The translations under genes were made by a program, and so were the position numbers. A stretch of 64,000 nt of DNA, taken from positions 12,608,773-12,672,772 of the forward strand of contig CATQJL010000001.1 of NCBI GenBank assembly GCA_958299035.1, written 5' to 3'. This stretch comes from Cylicocyclus nassatus (Eukaryota > Nematoda > Chromadorea > Rhabditida > Strongylidae). A model generated the notes under the pieces. The model saw nothing but the letters and a program-made list of their open reading frames with translations, ran no database searches and was not told the DNA's origin. Shown here in pieces: positions 1 to 15,000 of the stretch. Position 1 is the first letter of the stretch. Every line of letters starts with the position of its first letter.

Positions 1-3000
1 GAGATGAAGCTTAACATCACAGAAGCCGTAGATAAAATTGTGCTGAACATGAAGGATATCAAAATTCATGACAGTGATTGTAAGCTTACAGCGGTAAGTG
101 CACTGTAAAAGCCCTTGTTAAACAAACCTCGATGCTTTGGAGAGAGCAGCGATCATGAAATTTGGACTAACAATTTTTCATCATTTAAACCCATTTTCCA
201 TTTAATTTCATTTTTGCAAGCGATGCTGTTCATTGCGAAATGCGGATGAGGGTTGAACTCGGAGCTACACGAGATGGCAAATTACGAAAAATGGGGAACA
301 AAATGGCCTATCCAAACAATCAAATACCATTTGATGCAGCATAGTACTCCTAGCCTGAATTTACCTTCCTTCTGCTGAATTTTTTAAATGTTTTGAGCAC
401 TTTATCACAAGAAGCGTAGAGACTGCGAAATTGGACACATCATTACCTTTTTGCTCATTATCAGGTACTGCTGAATGACTTAGTTGCATGTTTTCGTCTA
501 GCATCAAACCATAAATGGCGTTGTATGATCTAATCTGCGCTTTCCATGCAGGATTTCTTCGCAATATAATGGCTCGTAACTTAGTCCAGATAGGCATTTA
601 GCAGATACGAAAGACGGATTTGGAGTTAGCGTTCTAAGCTGCATTAAACAGCTTGTTTTGATCGATTACATCGTGTTCTGACCAATCGCTGATTTTAAGT
701 TTTTTGAAGAATAAATCTGTCTGAGAGATCAAATCAAGCTCTATAGGATATTCTAAACATTCGCATGATTAGTATCGACGCAAAGGCCGAAGTATCTAAT
801 TACCAGATTTCTATTAGATTCGTACTTTGTCAGCATGTAATAAACGAGGGCAAGTATCAGTTTGAAAAGAAAAGAACGTTGCTTTTTCGTATTTTTCTAG
901 CTAGAATTAGTATTTCTCAGAGACTAAAACATATTTTTTCAAGATTTTATGGTCAAAGTAAGAGAGGAGCACAGGACTACTAAAAGCGAAGTTCGCCGTT
1001 TTCGTTTTTCAATCTTTTTTGATTTCTAAGTGCGACGCAAAATGTAGCAAGTGCATATATGAATATGGCATGTGTCTGCTACATGCAGGAGCAAGTTACA
1101 GGTTCGTGAGATATTTTTGGGGCGAAGATCCGATTTTTGGCGCTATGAATTGCTCTCGTGTTTTGGCTTTGAACAAACCACGACTTAATGCCAATGTTCA
1201 GTAATCGTCTTGTAGAGCTTACTTTGCTCTATCGAATGACATCCCTCACTTAGACGAGTTTTTTCAGATACTAACCCTTAATTCCAAGAGAGCTTTGTTG
1301 AACAAGTTTTTGTAAGTTTTTCATACTTCAAGCTATGGAAGGTGACCGTCTAGACTCTATAAGCTATGCCGCGTTACCGCGTGAGTGGAAGCCAGCTCAA
1401 AAGAACACTGTTTTTTTTTCATTAAGTAGTAGCATTGTTAATTTGGTGCAGAATAAAAAACCCTTTTCAAAACAAAGTACTTGTTTTGAAAGTATGCTGG
1501 AATTGAATCAGGCGTGAAACTTTTCCGAATTCACTTTTGCCACTTGTTCAAGGATTTAGATGTTGAGCCCTCTGTATTCCCCTGCAGAAACAACGCATTT
1601 CGCTAACCTTACTCAACACCCTTCTTGATTAATGTAGAATATTGCAAATTTGAGGATGGCCGAGAAATTTCCATCAAATCTATAACACCGCAAGAGAGGT
1701 TGGAAAAGGTCGAAATACTGTCAGCTGAAGTTCTTCAAGTAGGCAAAGATGTGACGTTAAAGGTGAGATTTTAACGAAACAGGCAGAGAAGTCAATGCAT
1801 GAATTTAGCTAGTGTACACTGGAGATATCAACGACAAGTTATATGGGCTCTATCAAACAAGATATTTTGAGGATGGAAAGGAAATGTAGGTTTTGAATGA
1901 TTCAACTAAAATATAAGTCAAATTTTTTCACTGAACATTTTACTTTCTCCCTTTTTCGCATCCCGATGTGTTTTTCAGTTGCGTAAGTCTGTGTTTTTTT
2001 CATATAATTATTAGCATACGACATGAAATGACAAAAAACTCTCTCAAAAAGTCTCTTGAGCTACTGCATGATATTGCGATGTTGGAAAGTGCACAACTGA
2101 TGGCCACCGTCCTCAAGAAAGTTCAGCTTTGAGTGGAATTGAGGATGCCAAAGTCATCGTTATCGGTATTTTTCGTTTATCATCTTGCGCTACAAATTTT
2201 CTGAGTCACCATGGTAATAAAGACTGAAGATTAAGGAGTGTCCAGGGTAAATCTAACCACCTCCGATTAGTGCCGATTCTGAATGAGGGCCCCACGAAAG
2301 GGGCATCTGCGCTAGTCCGGTCCTCTAATGTTGTCTCTGAATGGAGATAAGCGGCCTGGAACAGCCAAAGTGCTATCAGGCCCCGCCCAGATCCTATCAG
2401 ACTCCGCCCTCCCATGTACTGAAAGCCGCCCGCGCCCTCAAGACAGGGTCCTCAGAAATCGGGTTCTCAAGGGGTTTCGGACTATTTGAATTTCATAGCT
2501 GTAATCAAGGCCACGGAAGGCCCCGGAATGGCAAAAACATAAGAGGAAATATTTGGGTCGCGCTGCCTTTAAGTAAGCTAGCACTCCACAACTAACACTT
2601 GTGGTTACACCACAACTACCACCTCTTTCCTTTCTCTCGCTGTTTCTATAGAGAGACAGAGCCAATGCCCTCCACCGACATTATGTCTCGCATCCTATCA
2701 ATCGAGGCCTGAAAGTCTTGCGCAGGTTCAAAAGGGTACGTCAAAGCAATTTGACGCGGGTAAAACAGTAAAGTTTCAAAGAACTGCGCAAACTTCAAAA
2801 AGATCAGTTATCGATTAGTGACAAGAGAGACGAGTTCATGTAATGCCTGTGACATTAGATTGAGAAATTGCAGCAATGCATTCTCTCGGACGCGACGGTA
2901 TATTATGCTTAAACAAAAGTGGATTCCAGATGCAATGCAAGAAGCTCAACGAAGTTCGGGTTCACGTAGACATGTCTGGTTTGGACGAGCGGCTGATTAG

Positions 3001-6000
3001 CAGGTTAAAACTAGAGAACCCCGACTGTTGTTTGGTAAAAATTTGGTAAAGATTCATAATAGCGAAAAGTGAAATTCACTTCATGTCAGCAGAAACATTC
3101 AAAATTCGAACGCTAATAAGCATGTTGGCGGGCCCACTTATAGAATCTCATGGATTCTCAATAAGTCGGTAAGCTACTGACTATGAAAGGTATAATCGCA
3201 TCTGTTCAACACTCAGTTTATGAGATACTTGAGAGAGACGAGTATCAGTCGGAAGGGTGTTATCAAGTCATTTGGCTTGACATCGTTATACAATTCAGAA
3301 TGACGCCGCATTGCTAGCACTATCTGGCATTTTGGACACTCATTGTTCCAATATGGTCACCTTTGGTTTAAGCAAGACGTCATTCTGCCATCAAAGCGTG
3401 TGTGAAATGTAATATCTTCAAATGGTCCAGGAATCATTATTCTTAGGTGAAAGACTAGGGATGAGCCAAAGGCCCTAGCTCTCCCCATCAACGCAGCCCA
3501 TCCGACAGCAGTAAATTGCGCATCTTCAACAACATGTCAGAACTGCTAGAAGAGGGTGCACGGGTAAAGCAGCGACTTGAGTCCAGAGAATTGGCTGCAC
3601 ATATCGCACGCAGCAATGACTACATGATACTACAATCTCGCAACCGCTAAGGTATGCGAGCTAGTCATATTATAAGCAGCAAAAGCAACAAAGTAGCCCT
3701 TTGCTTTTCTTTCATGTCCGACCAGCATAGTAAGGCGATCAGGCAATGCAGAGTGCGAACCCAAATGCAAAATGGTGCTTGTAAACATACCGAACGATAA
3801 CGTAAAAAGGTGGTGAGGAATCGATTATACAATGTAGATGCGTCACCGAAAAATGCGTTGTCTTTCCCTTCGGAAAGGTGGGCCATTGCGAATTCAGGCA
3901 TTGTGTACTAACTTTATGCTTAAGTTGCATTTTATATGGGTGAAACGGGTAGAGCGCTAAATGTAAGAATCAGAGAGCATATGGCAGATGAAAACGAGAA
4001 AATCCGGCATTACTGCTAGGAACACACCGAATTGAAGCGCATAGTGACGGTGAATTTGATGTCAAATGTAAAATCTATCGTACGAGACAGAATTTCTGTA
4101 AAATTATGGAAGATTCATAAACCTCTATTAGGAATCTTAGCTTGAACAACAAAAATGAATGTTCATCTCTAACGACCAATCTCTTGTGTTCTATCATACG
4201 AGCTGCAGCCACATATATAGACAGACATCACACACAGTGTAAGGCTCTGCATCGCCCGCTATTGCTGTGCGGTTACTAACTCTCTGATAACACCGCGGTA
4301 AATCTAAGCTTTGTTTTACTCATCATCAATATGCTTATCAGTGCGTTGAGCAAGAGACGATGTCTGGACGAAGTGGCCTCTAGGGCCATTTGCCGCGTAG
4401 ATTCGTAGACAGACGACTGCACTTCTTTCAGACTCCCAAACAGGGCCCAGCACGAGGTGGTATGAGAATTTTGAAAACGAAATCCCCCTTGGCATTGCAG
4501 AACATTACGAGATATCTTTTGCGGCCTTTATAGAAATAAGGCTAAACCTGCAGGGAACGATGAGTGAATGCAAGTCAGGAATAGACAAGGAAAACAGCAA
4601 CAAAAAGTGAACAATGAACAAAAGACGGTTTTTATATTATTCAAGGGCCGTAGGAAAGCAGAAAAGGCGAAATTTGGGTTAAGGTATGCATTCATAGGTA
4701 TAGTTCGAAGTGAAGAACAGGTTTATGTGAACAATGTTGAAAATTTGCGTGAAGAAGGGAGAAAATTACGGCTTTGTTTGGTTCCGCGCAACCTCAGGAT
4801 GCTCCCAGGTTGGGCGGGAGCAACCTGAATCAGAAAAACATTTACAACTCTTTTCATTCACATAAATTTTTCATAATTTTTCATACTTTCCTTTTAAACG
4901 TAGTCGCGAAGCTACACACCAAATTTGGTGGCTCAATCTTGCCTACCGGTTGTAAACAAACTGATTCTTTATTTTTTTGTGCATGGAGATTGAGTTCAAA
5001 CACGTTAGAATCGTGTGCACACATGTCTGCGCACACCCTGCTTGTAACATGCCAAACTACCCGTAACTTGTGAAATAACGTCAGAGTTGAATAAGGACTT
5101 ACTAAAGATTGGCTTTCACCCACTAATTTGAGCAGATTTCCGCGAATCACTCCTGAGAAGTTTACGGGTTCCCTTTTGCTTTTCTTTAAGAAAACGACAT
5201 TCAACGTGTGAAAACGCCACCTCTGCTAAGCCCTGCTCCCAAAGTAGACGACGTAGCTGAAACGTAGAGACAATAAAGATATTACGTAACAACACGGATT
5301 CCGCGTAAATATTACACTGGATACATTTCCTGCCTTACCAGCAGTCTTGTTGCTAAACTGATTCTTCTCGTTTTCTTGTTTTTATTTCTTTGAGCAGTCC
5401 CTAAATCTCAGAATCATCATTTTTGTTTTGTTCATTGATATTTCAAACTCTCTTAGAACAATACTATTAACTGCAAGATAAAGAGTGTAGGTGTACTTCA
5501 CGGGTTATTCTTTTTTACATTTTTTACTGCTTCTTAAGTTTGAAAACTATTTATAAAGTTGATTATTTTTGCTATAGTTGTGTGAATATGATAGTTTATT
5601 ATCTCTGAGGATTATATTTATTTATTTATTTATTTATTATTGCACGTAGTGCGCCAGCAGTTCAAAGTGCAGGTAAATTAATGAGTAAGCACAAACGTTA
5701 AAAATGAAAGCATTACTAAATGATGAAAGATCCGATACAACAGTTAACCAGTCTAAGTCAGTTGGACACTACCTTACTTCCATAAACAATGAGATTCTAG
5801 CAGAAAATTAACCACTGCACAATGGCTTACTATGTTTGTGAGTCAGCCATTCTGCATCATCCACTATGATTGAAGTTTAGACCAACGACGTAAGATATAA
5901 TTAGCAATAGCTGAGGTGGGAACAAGACAATATGCACCCCAGAGGCAAGTTCACACATCTCCGTATCCCTGATGTATTAGGTTGTCCGGAAATTGATGTC

Positions 6001-9000
6001 CGTTTTGAATTTCAACCGCAATAAGTCATACACTTTTCATTTCTGAATAGGCTTCAAGATATCATTCGATAGAACAAAGTAAGCGCTACAAGATGGCTAA
6101 TTTGCTTTAGCAACAGCTCTGAACCATCTCGAGTTTTGAGCCAAAAACTAAAAAGATTCAACTGCCTCAAAAATCGAGAAAAATCATTACTCAGTTCAAA
6201 AGAACCCTACAAAAATTCTAACTTGCTCACGTAAACACTATCCACATAAGACATATATGTACGCCGTTGCCGTATTTTTTCCTTTGTTAGAAATCAAGAA
6301 AACAAAAATTTCCATGATTTTGCCAAAGTGATGCTGTGTCGTTCCCACATAAGTAGTTGTATACTACAAAGCTGTAGAAGCACAAACGAAAATTTTCAGC
6401 TCTCTACAAGCCTTAGTTCTCGAGAAATTTGAATTTTAGCTTGGACTACCTGACTGATGAAAGCTATATCCGATATTTCTCGAGAACTAAAGCTTGTAAA
6501 GCGCTGAAAATTTACGTCTATACTTCTACAGATTTGTAGTACACATCTACTTATGTGGGGACGACACAGCATCACTTTGGCAAAAGCATGGAAATTTTCG
6601 TTTTCTTGATTTCTAACAGAGGGAAAAATACGGCGACGGCGTACATATTTGTCTTATGTGGATAGTGTTTATGTGAGCAGGTTAGAATTTTTGTAGGGTT
6701 CTTCTGAACTGAGTTATGATTTTTCTCGATTTTTCAAGCAGTTGAATCTTTTTAGTTTTTGGCTCGAAACTCGAAATGGATCAGAGTTATTGCTAAAGCA
6801 AGATTGGCATCTTGTAGAGCTTGCTTTGCTCTATCGAATGGTATCTTGAAGTCTCTTCAGTAATAAAAAGTTTATGACTTATTGCGGTTGAAATTCAAAA
6901 CGGACATTAATTTCTGGACAACCTAATATTTTTCCTTAACTGCCATACCCCGACATAAAGGGTGAGGCCTAGGCGAATGGCCCAACCATGCGTGCCTATG
7001 GTGTGATGAATGCTCCAGGAATTGACAAATTCTGCTTGAGCTATTCGTTTTGAAACTCATTAAGCAAACCATATAAGGCAAAGTAAATGAGCGCTTGCCA
7101 GTTGAAACGTGAAATCTCGAGTTTATGTACACTTACCAAAGTGTTCAATTTTACTGCGCAATTTGCGTAAGTTGCAAAGAAATATAAGTGTGACAGAAAG
7201 AAATATACATCCAAGAGGAACTGAACTTTTACGTAACAAGGGAAGGAAGATCAGTGGAAGTCGCCTTTTGCGATGATTTGTATATGATGTTGGAGGGGTA
7301 AACTGATGATTCCATATCTGTCCTTTTTATCTGCGGCGCGTTCTTGAACGAGGAATTGTGAGCGTTTAGAAGAGCAAGAAAACGATATTTTTCTGGGATA
7401 AAAACAATTGCAAAAATTTTCCCTGCGCTTGAATAGACAGCAGAAGTGCGGATATATCTCGCCTAAGAGTATTTATTTTATAGAGTGCTGGAAAAATTAT
7501 CACTGGTCCATTTGAGTGCTAAGAAAAATGTTACTATTGTTTTTATATTACTTACACATTCAATTTTTTTTCTCCAACCGCTTATAACTTCTCGTGCAGG
7601 AACTCGCCGCAGATAATGAAGACAGATTTGGAATTCACCGTTTCATGCCGTTCAACACGATATACATCTCATTCTAAAAGGCCACTTCGACCACGCATGC
7701 TTTCCTTGTAAGATCTTATTAGGCCATTTGCGAAGCTTCGCTTTTTTACAAGCTGGGAAAAGGGACCAGCTGGAATCGGAGAGATAAGAGTTCTTGCGAA
7801 ATCCCCTGGGTAGAGGTCATTGGGTGGGGGAACGAAAGCCGCCAGGTCCAGCCGCCTCCGCGGACTGCTGGTCCTGGAACGACATGCAACAACGCTGCGA
7901 AAGGACCAGCTGGCCGCGAAAGGCGGCTGGACCTGGCGGCTTTCGTTCCCCCACCCAAGGTCATTAGGCCTCCGAAAGGTGTGGTCCCGCGCGGACATTT
8001 GCAACAAACTACGCGCCTTCACCGTACTTACTGCCCCTAACTGTCCGCGTGGGTGGGGCCTCCGGCGACCTGATGTCCTCTACCCGAGTTCCCTTTGACC
8101 TTTATCCTCCCCTCCCCCCTCCCCCCCCCCCAATCTCAAGATTCGCTGAAATTTCGCATCTAGGGTAATTCTTTATACTGAACATCACTATGAAATTCAT
8201 TTGCCGTCGAAGTGAGTTCTTGTGACTTACCAAAAATTGATTGTGGTGCAGAATGATTTTTGTAGAAAAGCGTGTCAGGCCCCCCTTCCCTAAATCAAGA
8301 TTTAGCTGAAACTGTGACAGTTTGTACAACCCGTGAATTTTTTCCTTTTACCGCACATCTACCGTAACCAACACACAATTGCGAGAAGTTGGAACGATTG
8401 CTGCATTTTTAGCTCACAATATTCTAAACGTTGCCCAAGTTTGAGTTGAGTGTACCACACGCAAAAAAAGTTATGGAAAAGTTGTAGAATTCAGTTAACA
8501 ACCAATGAAATTGAATTACATAGTTTTTAAATTGATAAAATTGGAAAAATTTTAACTTCGAAGCGATGAGTTGGCGGTAGCTTTCTTGCATGCGCAATGC
8601 GTTGACATTGGAAGACCATTCAAGGCACATTCCGATTTGGAATCGCACCTGCTATTGCTTTTTTCAGTGTGGCCGCCTCCACTCACATGGAACCGGTCAG
8701 TGCTCGTCTCATGGTGCCTTGCTTTGATGAACCAGAATACAGAGCAAAGTGGAAGGTTATTGTTACCCATCCTAAAGGAACTAAAGCCATATCAAACGGA
8801 ATAGAAGAAAGCGCGTGAGTTCTCAAAAAACGACTAGTACAAGTACACTAACTGTATGACTTTGATAAATTTTTCTTAGAGGCTGCATTTATCTTACAAG
8901 GGAACGATACTAAATGTCCGCGACCTTTTGAAACGAGATGTATACCACTACACTCGTCTTCGAACGCTGATTCCGAATCTGACTTCCATTTCTACTAATC

Positions 9001-12000
9001 ATTTCTCTGAAAGAAGTTATAGAGGAATTTCGAGCCAACTTTGGCCGCCCAAGGGTATATGGTTACCGGAACGGCCTCTACCGGCGCCACGTTATTGTCT
9101 AGTGGTTAGTCTGATAGCCTTATAACTTGATGCAGGTGTAGATCAAATCCTTTTGTGTTTTTATTTTGCACTGCCTCAATTAAATCTTTCCGAGATTTAC
9201 TCGATTTATGAGCATTGGATACATTTTAGCGCAAATAGTAATCTTTTTTTCCGTTCACATTTTTTGAAGAGTAAGGGCGTTCAGTTAGCTCAAAGATGCG
9301 AAAGAAGGTTTATTGAGGCAATGGAAAACTGAAAAACACGAAAGGATTCGAACCCACACCTGCATCAACTCATGAGCCTATCTCACTAATCACTAGACCA
9401 CACCGCACCACAGTCGTTGGCGCTCCGAACGTATTTCAGTGGACAGCCAAAGCCCGCACAATCCTTTATAACATCTTTGAAGCGATTAGCAGAAACGGAA
9501 GTCAGATTCGGAATCAGCGTTCCAAGACGAGTGTAATGGTATACAACTCATCTCAAAAGGCCACGGACACCGAGTATCGTTTCCTTGTTAGCAACTACGT
9601 CGAGCACCCGCCCATCACTCATGGGCTATGCCATGCCCGTTCCGAGAGTACGCCGACAAGACCGTGATAAGCTCCCGACAGTACCTGTTAATATCGTCCC
9701 CTCCACAGCTCGTGCTACTCTTGGTCTTGGCTCAGACCTGCCACGTGTGGCTAACATGTTGGCAACGTGGCAACAACATGTTTGCAACATGCCGCAACAT
9801 GTTCGCAGCAACATTTTGGCCACGCCAACATGTTGCTTGTTGCCAACGTGTTGCTGCCAACGTTGCCAATGTGTTGAGCTGTGGAGGGGACGATAACTTG
9901 ATAGGAACAATACGCGCGGATGTCCCGGCAAGCACGCAATAATTGCGCAATATACAGGGTGTCCCAAAAGTAAGTACACACTTTTCAATCGTCAATATCT
10001 CTTTTCCCAATGCGTCTTTTTTTGCCAGTCAAGTACCATTCTGTAGAGGAGGCTTCATCTTAGATTACAGCATCGATCGATACACCGATCGCTCTTCGTT
10101 ACTGCAGGATTACTGTAGGAACTTCCAGCAAGTGGAATTATTGTGAAATATGCCATCTAACAAAATTTTTTCAAAAAATCTGAAAAGTTGCGTATTAGGG
10201 CTTTCGCGCACGCTGATTCCACTGCACAAATTTTCACGAGTGTTTTCAGTTTTTTGACGGTGTAATCACATTTTCGAATACTGGGAATTCGGTTATTACG
10301 GTTTACCTGGGATAACTTTGGAAAAAAAACATCACAGTAAAGTGGAAACTTCATACTCGAAACCAGAGGCTTCCACTACCATATTATAAGAGTTTCTGAC
10401 TTGTTTGGTTTTGTTCTGAGGCAGAATATGGCTTCCAATAGCCTAAACTTGTCAAAGTTCCTACAGTAATCCTACAGTAATAAAGAGCTATAACTCTAAG
10501 TTGAAGCCTCCACTACAGAAAGGTGCTTAAATAGCGAAAAAAAAACACAATGGGAGGAGAGTAACGATTGAAAAAGTGTGTACCTACTTCTGAGAAACCC
10601 TGTACATCCGCGTGTCGCGGCTCGCGATGCAAGCCACTCCTTGAAATAGGAGGCCGGGAGCGCTGGCTATCGCGTTACTTGGCGCGCCGCCCATTTCGCG
10701 CCAAGACCTCTCCTGTTGGCGCGATGCCAAGTCACAGGGTATATAAGGGCGCGCAGGCCGCGGTCTACACCTCTTCGAGTTTCGTTCGTATTGATCGTTT
10801 TATGAGATCGTTCGTGCTGGCAGCGCCTCCAGCAGCTCGCGCAGATGATCAACGGTTTCGAACGGTTGAGCCTTTGTCATCGTCTTGGTTTTGGAGACGC
10901 GCAGCTAAACGTCATGGTTCGTCTTGCGTAGCATACTAGCGGGAGTGGAGAGGGGTCACACCGTCCCGGAAGGGCTAGGGGCTTGCGGTTGACCCAGCGG
11001 AGAGCCCGGAACTACTTGTTGGAGTTGATCATCACCGAGCATCGGCAGCACGGGACAAGGCGGCTCGTCTCGTGCCTATCTTTTCCTGATTTTAGAGTAG
11101 TAGTTTAGTAGCTTTAGTAGTCCTAGTAGTTTTAGTAGTTTAGTACAGTCTGCCCCAATCGGGATCAGGCCGAACCGTCGGCTGAATTTGCGCGCTCGCA
11201 GCGCTAGGGGTTTGCGCTGCATACGCGCGCTGTCGCAGAGAGCGAAGAGATTGAGGAGAGAGCAGACTAGCTAGACGCAGAAGTGGCGCGAAACCCTCGC
11301 GACGCGCACTCCCGCCAAGCCAATTTTGGCCTGGTTAGGATTGGGGCAGACTGTAGTGTTAGTTGTGTATATTTGTAGATAAATGTAATCTGAATTAATC
11401 GGTCATTTCTTTTCTCAGCGTTACGCGCTATCTATTGTGCCGTTCATACGAGTAGCGGGCAGTCCTCGGTAGCGTTCGATAGAGCGTAGCTAACCTTATC
11501 GGACGCGCGACACCATGTATGGGACAATAGGGAGTTAGATGTAGCTGCGGCTAGCACTTGCGGGAAGGTGCTGATCACACCGAGCCGCCACACCGCGAGT
11601 GCATTAATACGGGCTTTGTGAAATCAGTGAAATTCAATCACTTCGTTTAATGAGGGTCTTTATCGCCTGTTTTAACCTCCTAGACCTCACGTAAGGGTTA
11701 CGATTTACACAAAGTAATTTCTGTCGCAAAGTCCAGCTCTGCGATCTTTCTATAATCCATACGGTTTTAAGATCAAGCAAGTCCAACAGTCGTCCGAGAC
11801 ATTATCGTACATCAAAAACCCGACATTACGGACATCCAAAGACTGGGGAGCGATAACCATTGACCTGAAGGGTATCTCCATCACTGCGGCGTTCTACACG
11901 AGTAACGCCTCCGTTTACAGCGCGAAGGTTGAGAAGTGACAATTACGTATTGCTTTGGCCCAGCACATCGGCACTTTGATTAATACAATTTGTTAAATCT

Positions 12001-15000
12001 TTCAAAATCAGAATTACTTCAAAATTGGAAAGAAACACGAAACATTTCAATTTCACGCTAATCCGTGGAGAATTCTCTTTGACGTAATCACCATATTTCT
12101 AATTGGCCTGAATTCTGGACATTTCTGTACAAATATCATGCCTACTTATTTTAATGGAATAGCTAATCATTTCCCAGAATTAGGAAAACAGATATTCGTT
12201 ATCTGTTCAAGAAGTAGGTGACTTGCTAAAAACTTTCAAAGATTGATGATGGATCTATATCTAGGGAGCCTGATGGAGATTGGATTACAACCACATTCCG
12301 ACAAACGCCCTCAATGTCCTCGTATTTGATTGCGCTCATGGTTTCTGAATTTGAATATGTGGAAGGCATGACAGAATCTAATAAGCGGGTAAGTTGTTGA
12401 GATGCTGTGCCGACCCATATACACTAACTTCATAAAGCAGCCTTTTTTTGTTATATAACTTGCAAATATCGCATTTGCTAACCAACCCTTCACGCTTTTG
12501 TACTATTCCAGTGCATCAAAACTACTTGTTTTCTTCAAAAATCTTGTTTAAAGGCACCGTCCATTCGTGTTCTCAATTTCCATGTTTTGATGGTTCCGGG
12601 ACCTTCTCATGTCTTTGATTGAAGTCGAAAATCCGCGAAAAACGCGACAATCCCCGTTCCGGAGACCCGCACGCCGGCTTACCAGAACGATGGTTGATTG
12701 TTCGCGCACGAATGGGCGGGGATTACTGGAGCTGCGGGTTCCGACTCTTGGGATCCTCATGCATCTTCGCTATCGAAGCAATTTCGCTTCCGAAGCGTCA
12801 TTTTGAGCCGCGGTTTGGGCAGTGGCTTGAAAGGAGGTCCTACCAAGCTGCCAAAAGCTCAAGACTCCTGACTTATGTTGGACGGTGCCTTTAAATTGTT
12901 GGACCTGTGAGGCTGCAAACACATACCACAGCAGCGGCCTACACATTGAAATCCTATTAGAAAAGTAACATACAGTCGAATTTCTGCAAACTCCACAACC
13001 CTCTGACTAGCAGAGCAGACTGGTGTATCATAGAACACCTGATTTTCATAACACCAGTATAGATAAAAAAAATTTTTCAGTACCGTGTTTATGCAAGAAA
13101 GGAAGCATCTCAGGCAAAGATGACAAATTATTCGCTATCCGTAGGAATTAAATGTTTGGATTACTATGACAAACTCTTTGGTATTCCTTTCCCCTTGGAA
13201 AAACAAGGTTAAGCATTTTTAAGGAAATACACAAACTGCATGTAGAGTCTTTAGACATGATTGCACTTCCCGATTTCTCTGCTGGTGCTATGGAAAACTG
13301 GGGAATGGTTACGTACAGGTTTTTACAGCGCGCAGGCTCAAGTGCTTATTTTCAGTGAATTTTTGTTTTAGAGAAAACAGCCTTCTCTACGACAAAAAAC
13401 TGTACGGGCCTGAAAACAAACGAAGGATTGTTCAGATAGTGGCGCATGAACTTGGACATCAGGTTACTTTTTTTCCTCTTCTAGAAGACCCCCTTCATTC
13501 CTTTTTACTTTCTTCAACAGACTAATGAATGATGAGCCTTTGCATTTTGATCTTTGCAAGGAAAGAAGTAATGAAGTTTGCGTCACATCTTTCGTTTAAC
13601 CCATCGACGACGACGCCCAATTTTGCGTGTCGTCGCTGTGGGACGACGTCATTTTGCACAGCATTTTTGACGGTGAAGATTTTGTGGCTATTCACAAAGT
13701 GCAAGTTGTTTTGCAAACAACTTTCAAAATTTTTTTGAATAACGGAGTGTACAGGTTCCTATAGTGCAAAAAATTGAAAAATATTAAGCTATGGAAGAAG
13801 TACTGGGCCAACAAACGACACGACTTTGCAGCAGGTGTGGGCCATCGGTGGTCCACGTCATCCCGGCAGCAAAAAATATGTGGGCCACCGGTGGTCCACA
13901 TTGTCGTCAATGGGTTAATTATAAATAATTATGAATATTTTGATCTGCTTGGAGGGTAGATCAATCTCACCAAACTTTACATGTGGTCTACAAAATATCG
14001 GCATTTCCCCTATTGTTATAATATAACTGCTTTGCACACAATTAAGGCTAAATTTGTTAGACTTCCAATACAAACAGCCACCTTGATTCCCCTTGTAGCC
14101 AAGTTGACATACAGTATAAGTGAGCCATTTCCACTGTTGCAGTGGTTCGGTGACTTGGTAACGATGAAATGGTGGAACGATCTGTGGCTTAACGAGGGAT
14201 TTGCCTCCTATGTTGAGTTTTTCGGTGCGGATGAAATAAGCAATAAGAAAATGAAACTGGTACGTCGGAATAACAAATAATATGTGGAAATCAAAAATGC
14301 TGCTATAGCCAGAATATTTCTTACTTGACCCGTTGACAAAAGGGTTAGAACGTGACTCTGTCTCTGCAAGCCATCCACTTTCATTCAAAATCGACAAAAC
14401 CAATGAAGTTTCTGAAGCTTTCGACTCGATCTCATACGACAAAGGAGCTGCTGTACTGAAGATGATAGCGAATATTGTTGGCGAAGACAACTTTTTCAAA
14501 GCTATTAAGGTAAGTTTCCGTAAGTTGGCTGTTTGTAATAGGTATGTTAATGAACAAACTGTTAGTTTTTCTTCTTACAGCTGTAATGTACGAATCTTGA
14601 AAAAATTTCGTAAATTTTCGTATAAAAAGATTTACCAATGCAAAGTATTATATATCAAGTAACGTACGATCTTGGCCAAACTCGAACAAAAAAATGATCA
14701 CCAAAACTCTCGAAACAATGGAATGATTAGAAACTTATCGTTCCACATAGTTGGCATCTGAATGGCATCAGAAAAACAAGTCTAGTTGTTTTCCTTCCAC
14801 ACATAATATTTGATAACTGAGATTTATTAAATAGTCCAAGCCTCAAAAAACTTTCTTTCCTTCTGTATTTACTCTTAGGGCCGCATGCACTAACCTCCCG
14901 GCGGGGAGGGGATCGCAGCTTAAAAGAAAGCTTTATATTTCAAAACTCCAGATAGCAGGATTTCACGTTGTGTACCTATCGGTAAGTATTCCTACTACCC

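Noticed and set aside
1638..1654. Alternative exon 2 start at 1638 of the aminopeptidase
   Set aside because: The reading frame is coding-like upstream, but joining 1638 to the donor at 93 shifts phase, and the earlier donor-like GTAAGC at 79 would create a stop. Start at 1655 keeps phase, though a micro-exon cannot be excluded.
9090..9165. Possible functional tRNA gene
   Set aside because: The B box is degenerate (AGATCAAATCC), the acceptor stem does not pair, and it is part of a foldback arm.
9585..10010. Overlapping ORFs of 76-120 codons on both strands
   Set aside because: All fall in the CAACATGTTG palindromic repeat and the adjoining MITE; their peptides are repetitive by-products.
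10568..10939. 123-codon plus-strand ORF in GC-rich sequence
   Set aside because: It spans the end of a MITE and the start of the LTR, including its TATA region. No domain is visible; GC-rich DNA lacks stops.
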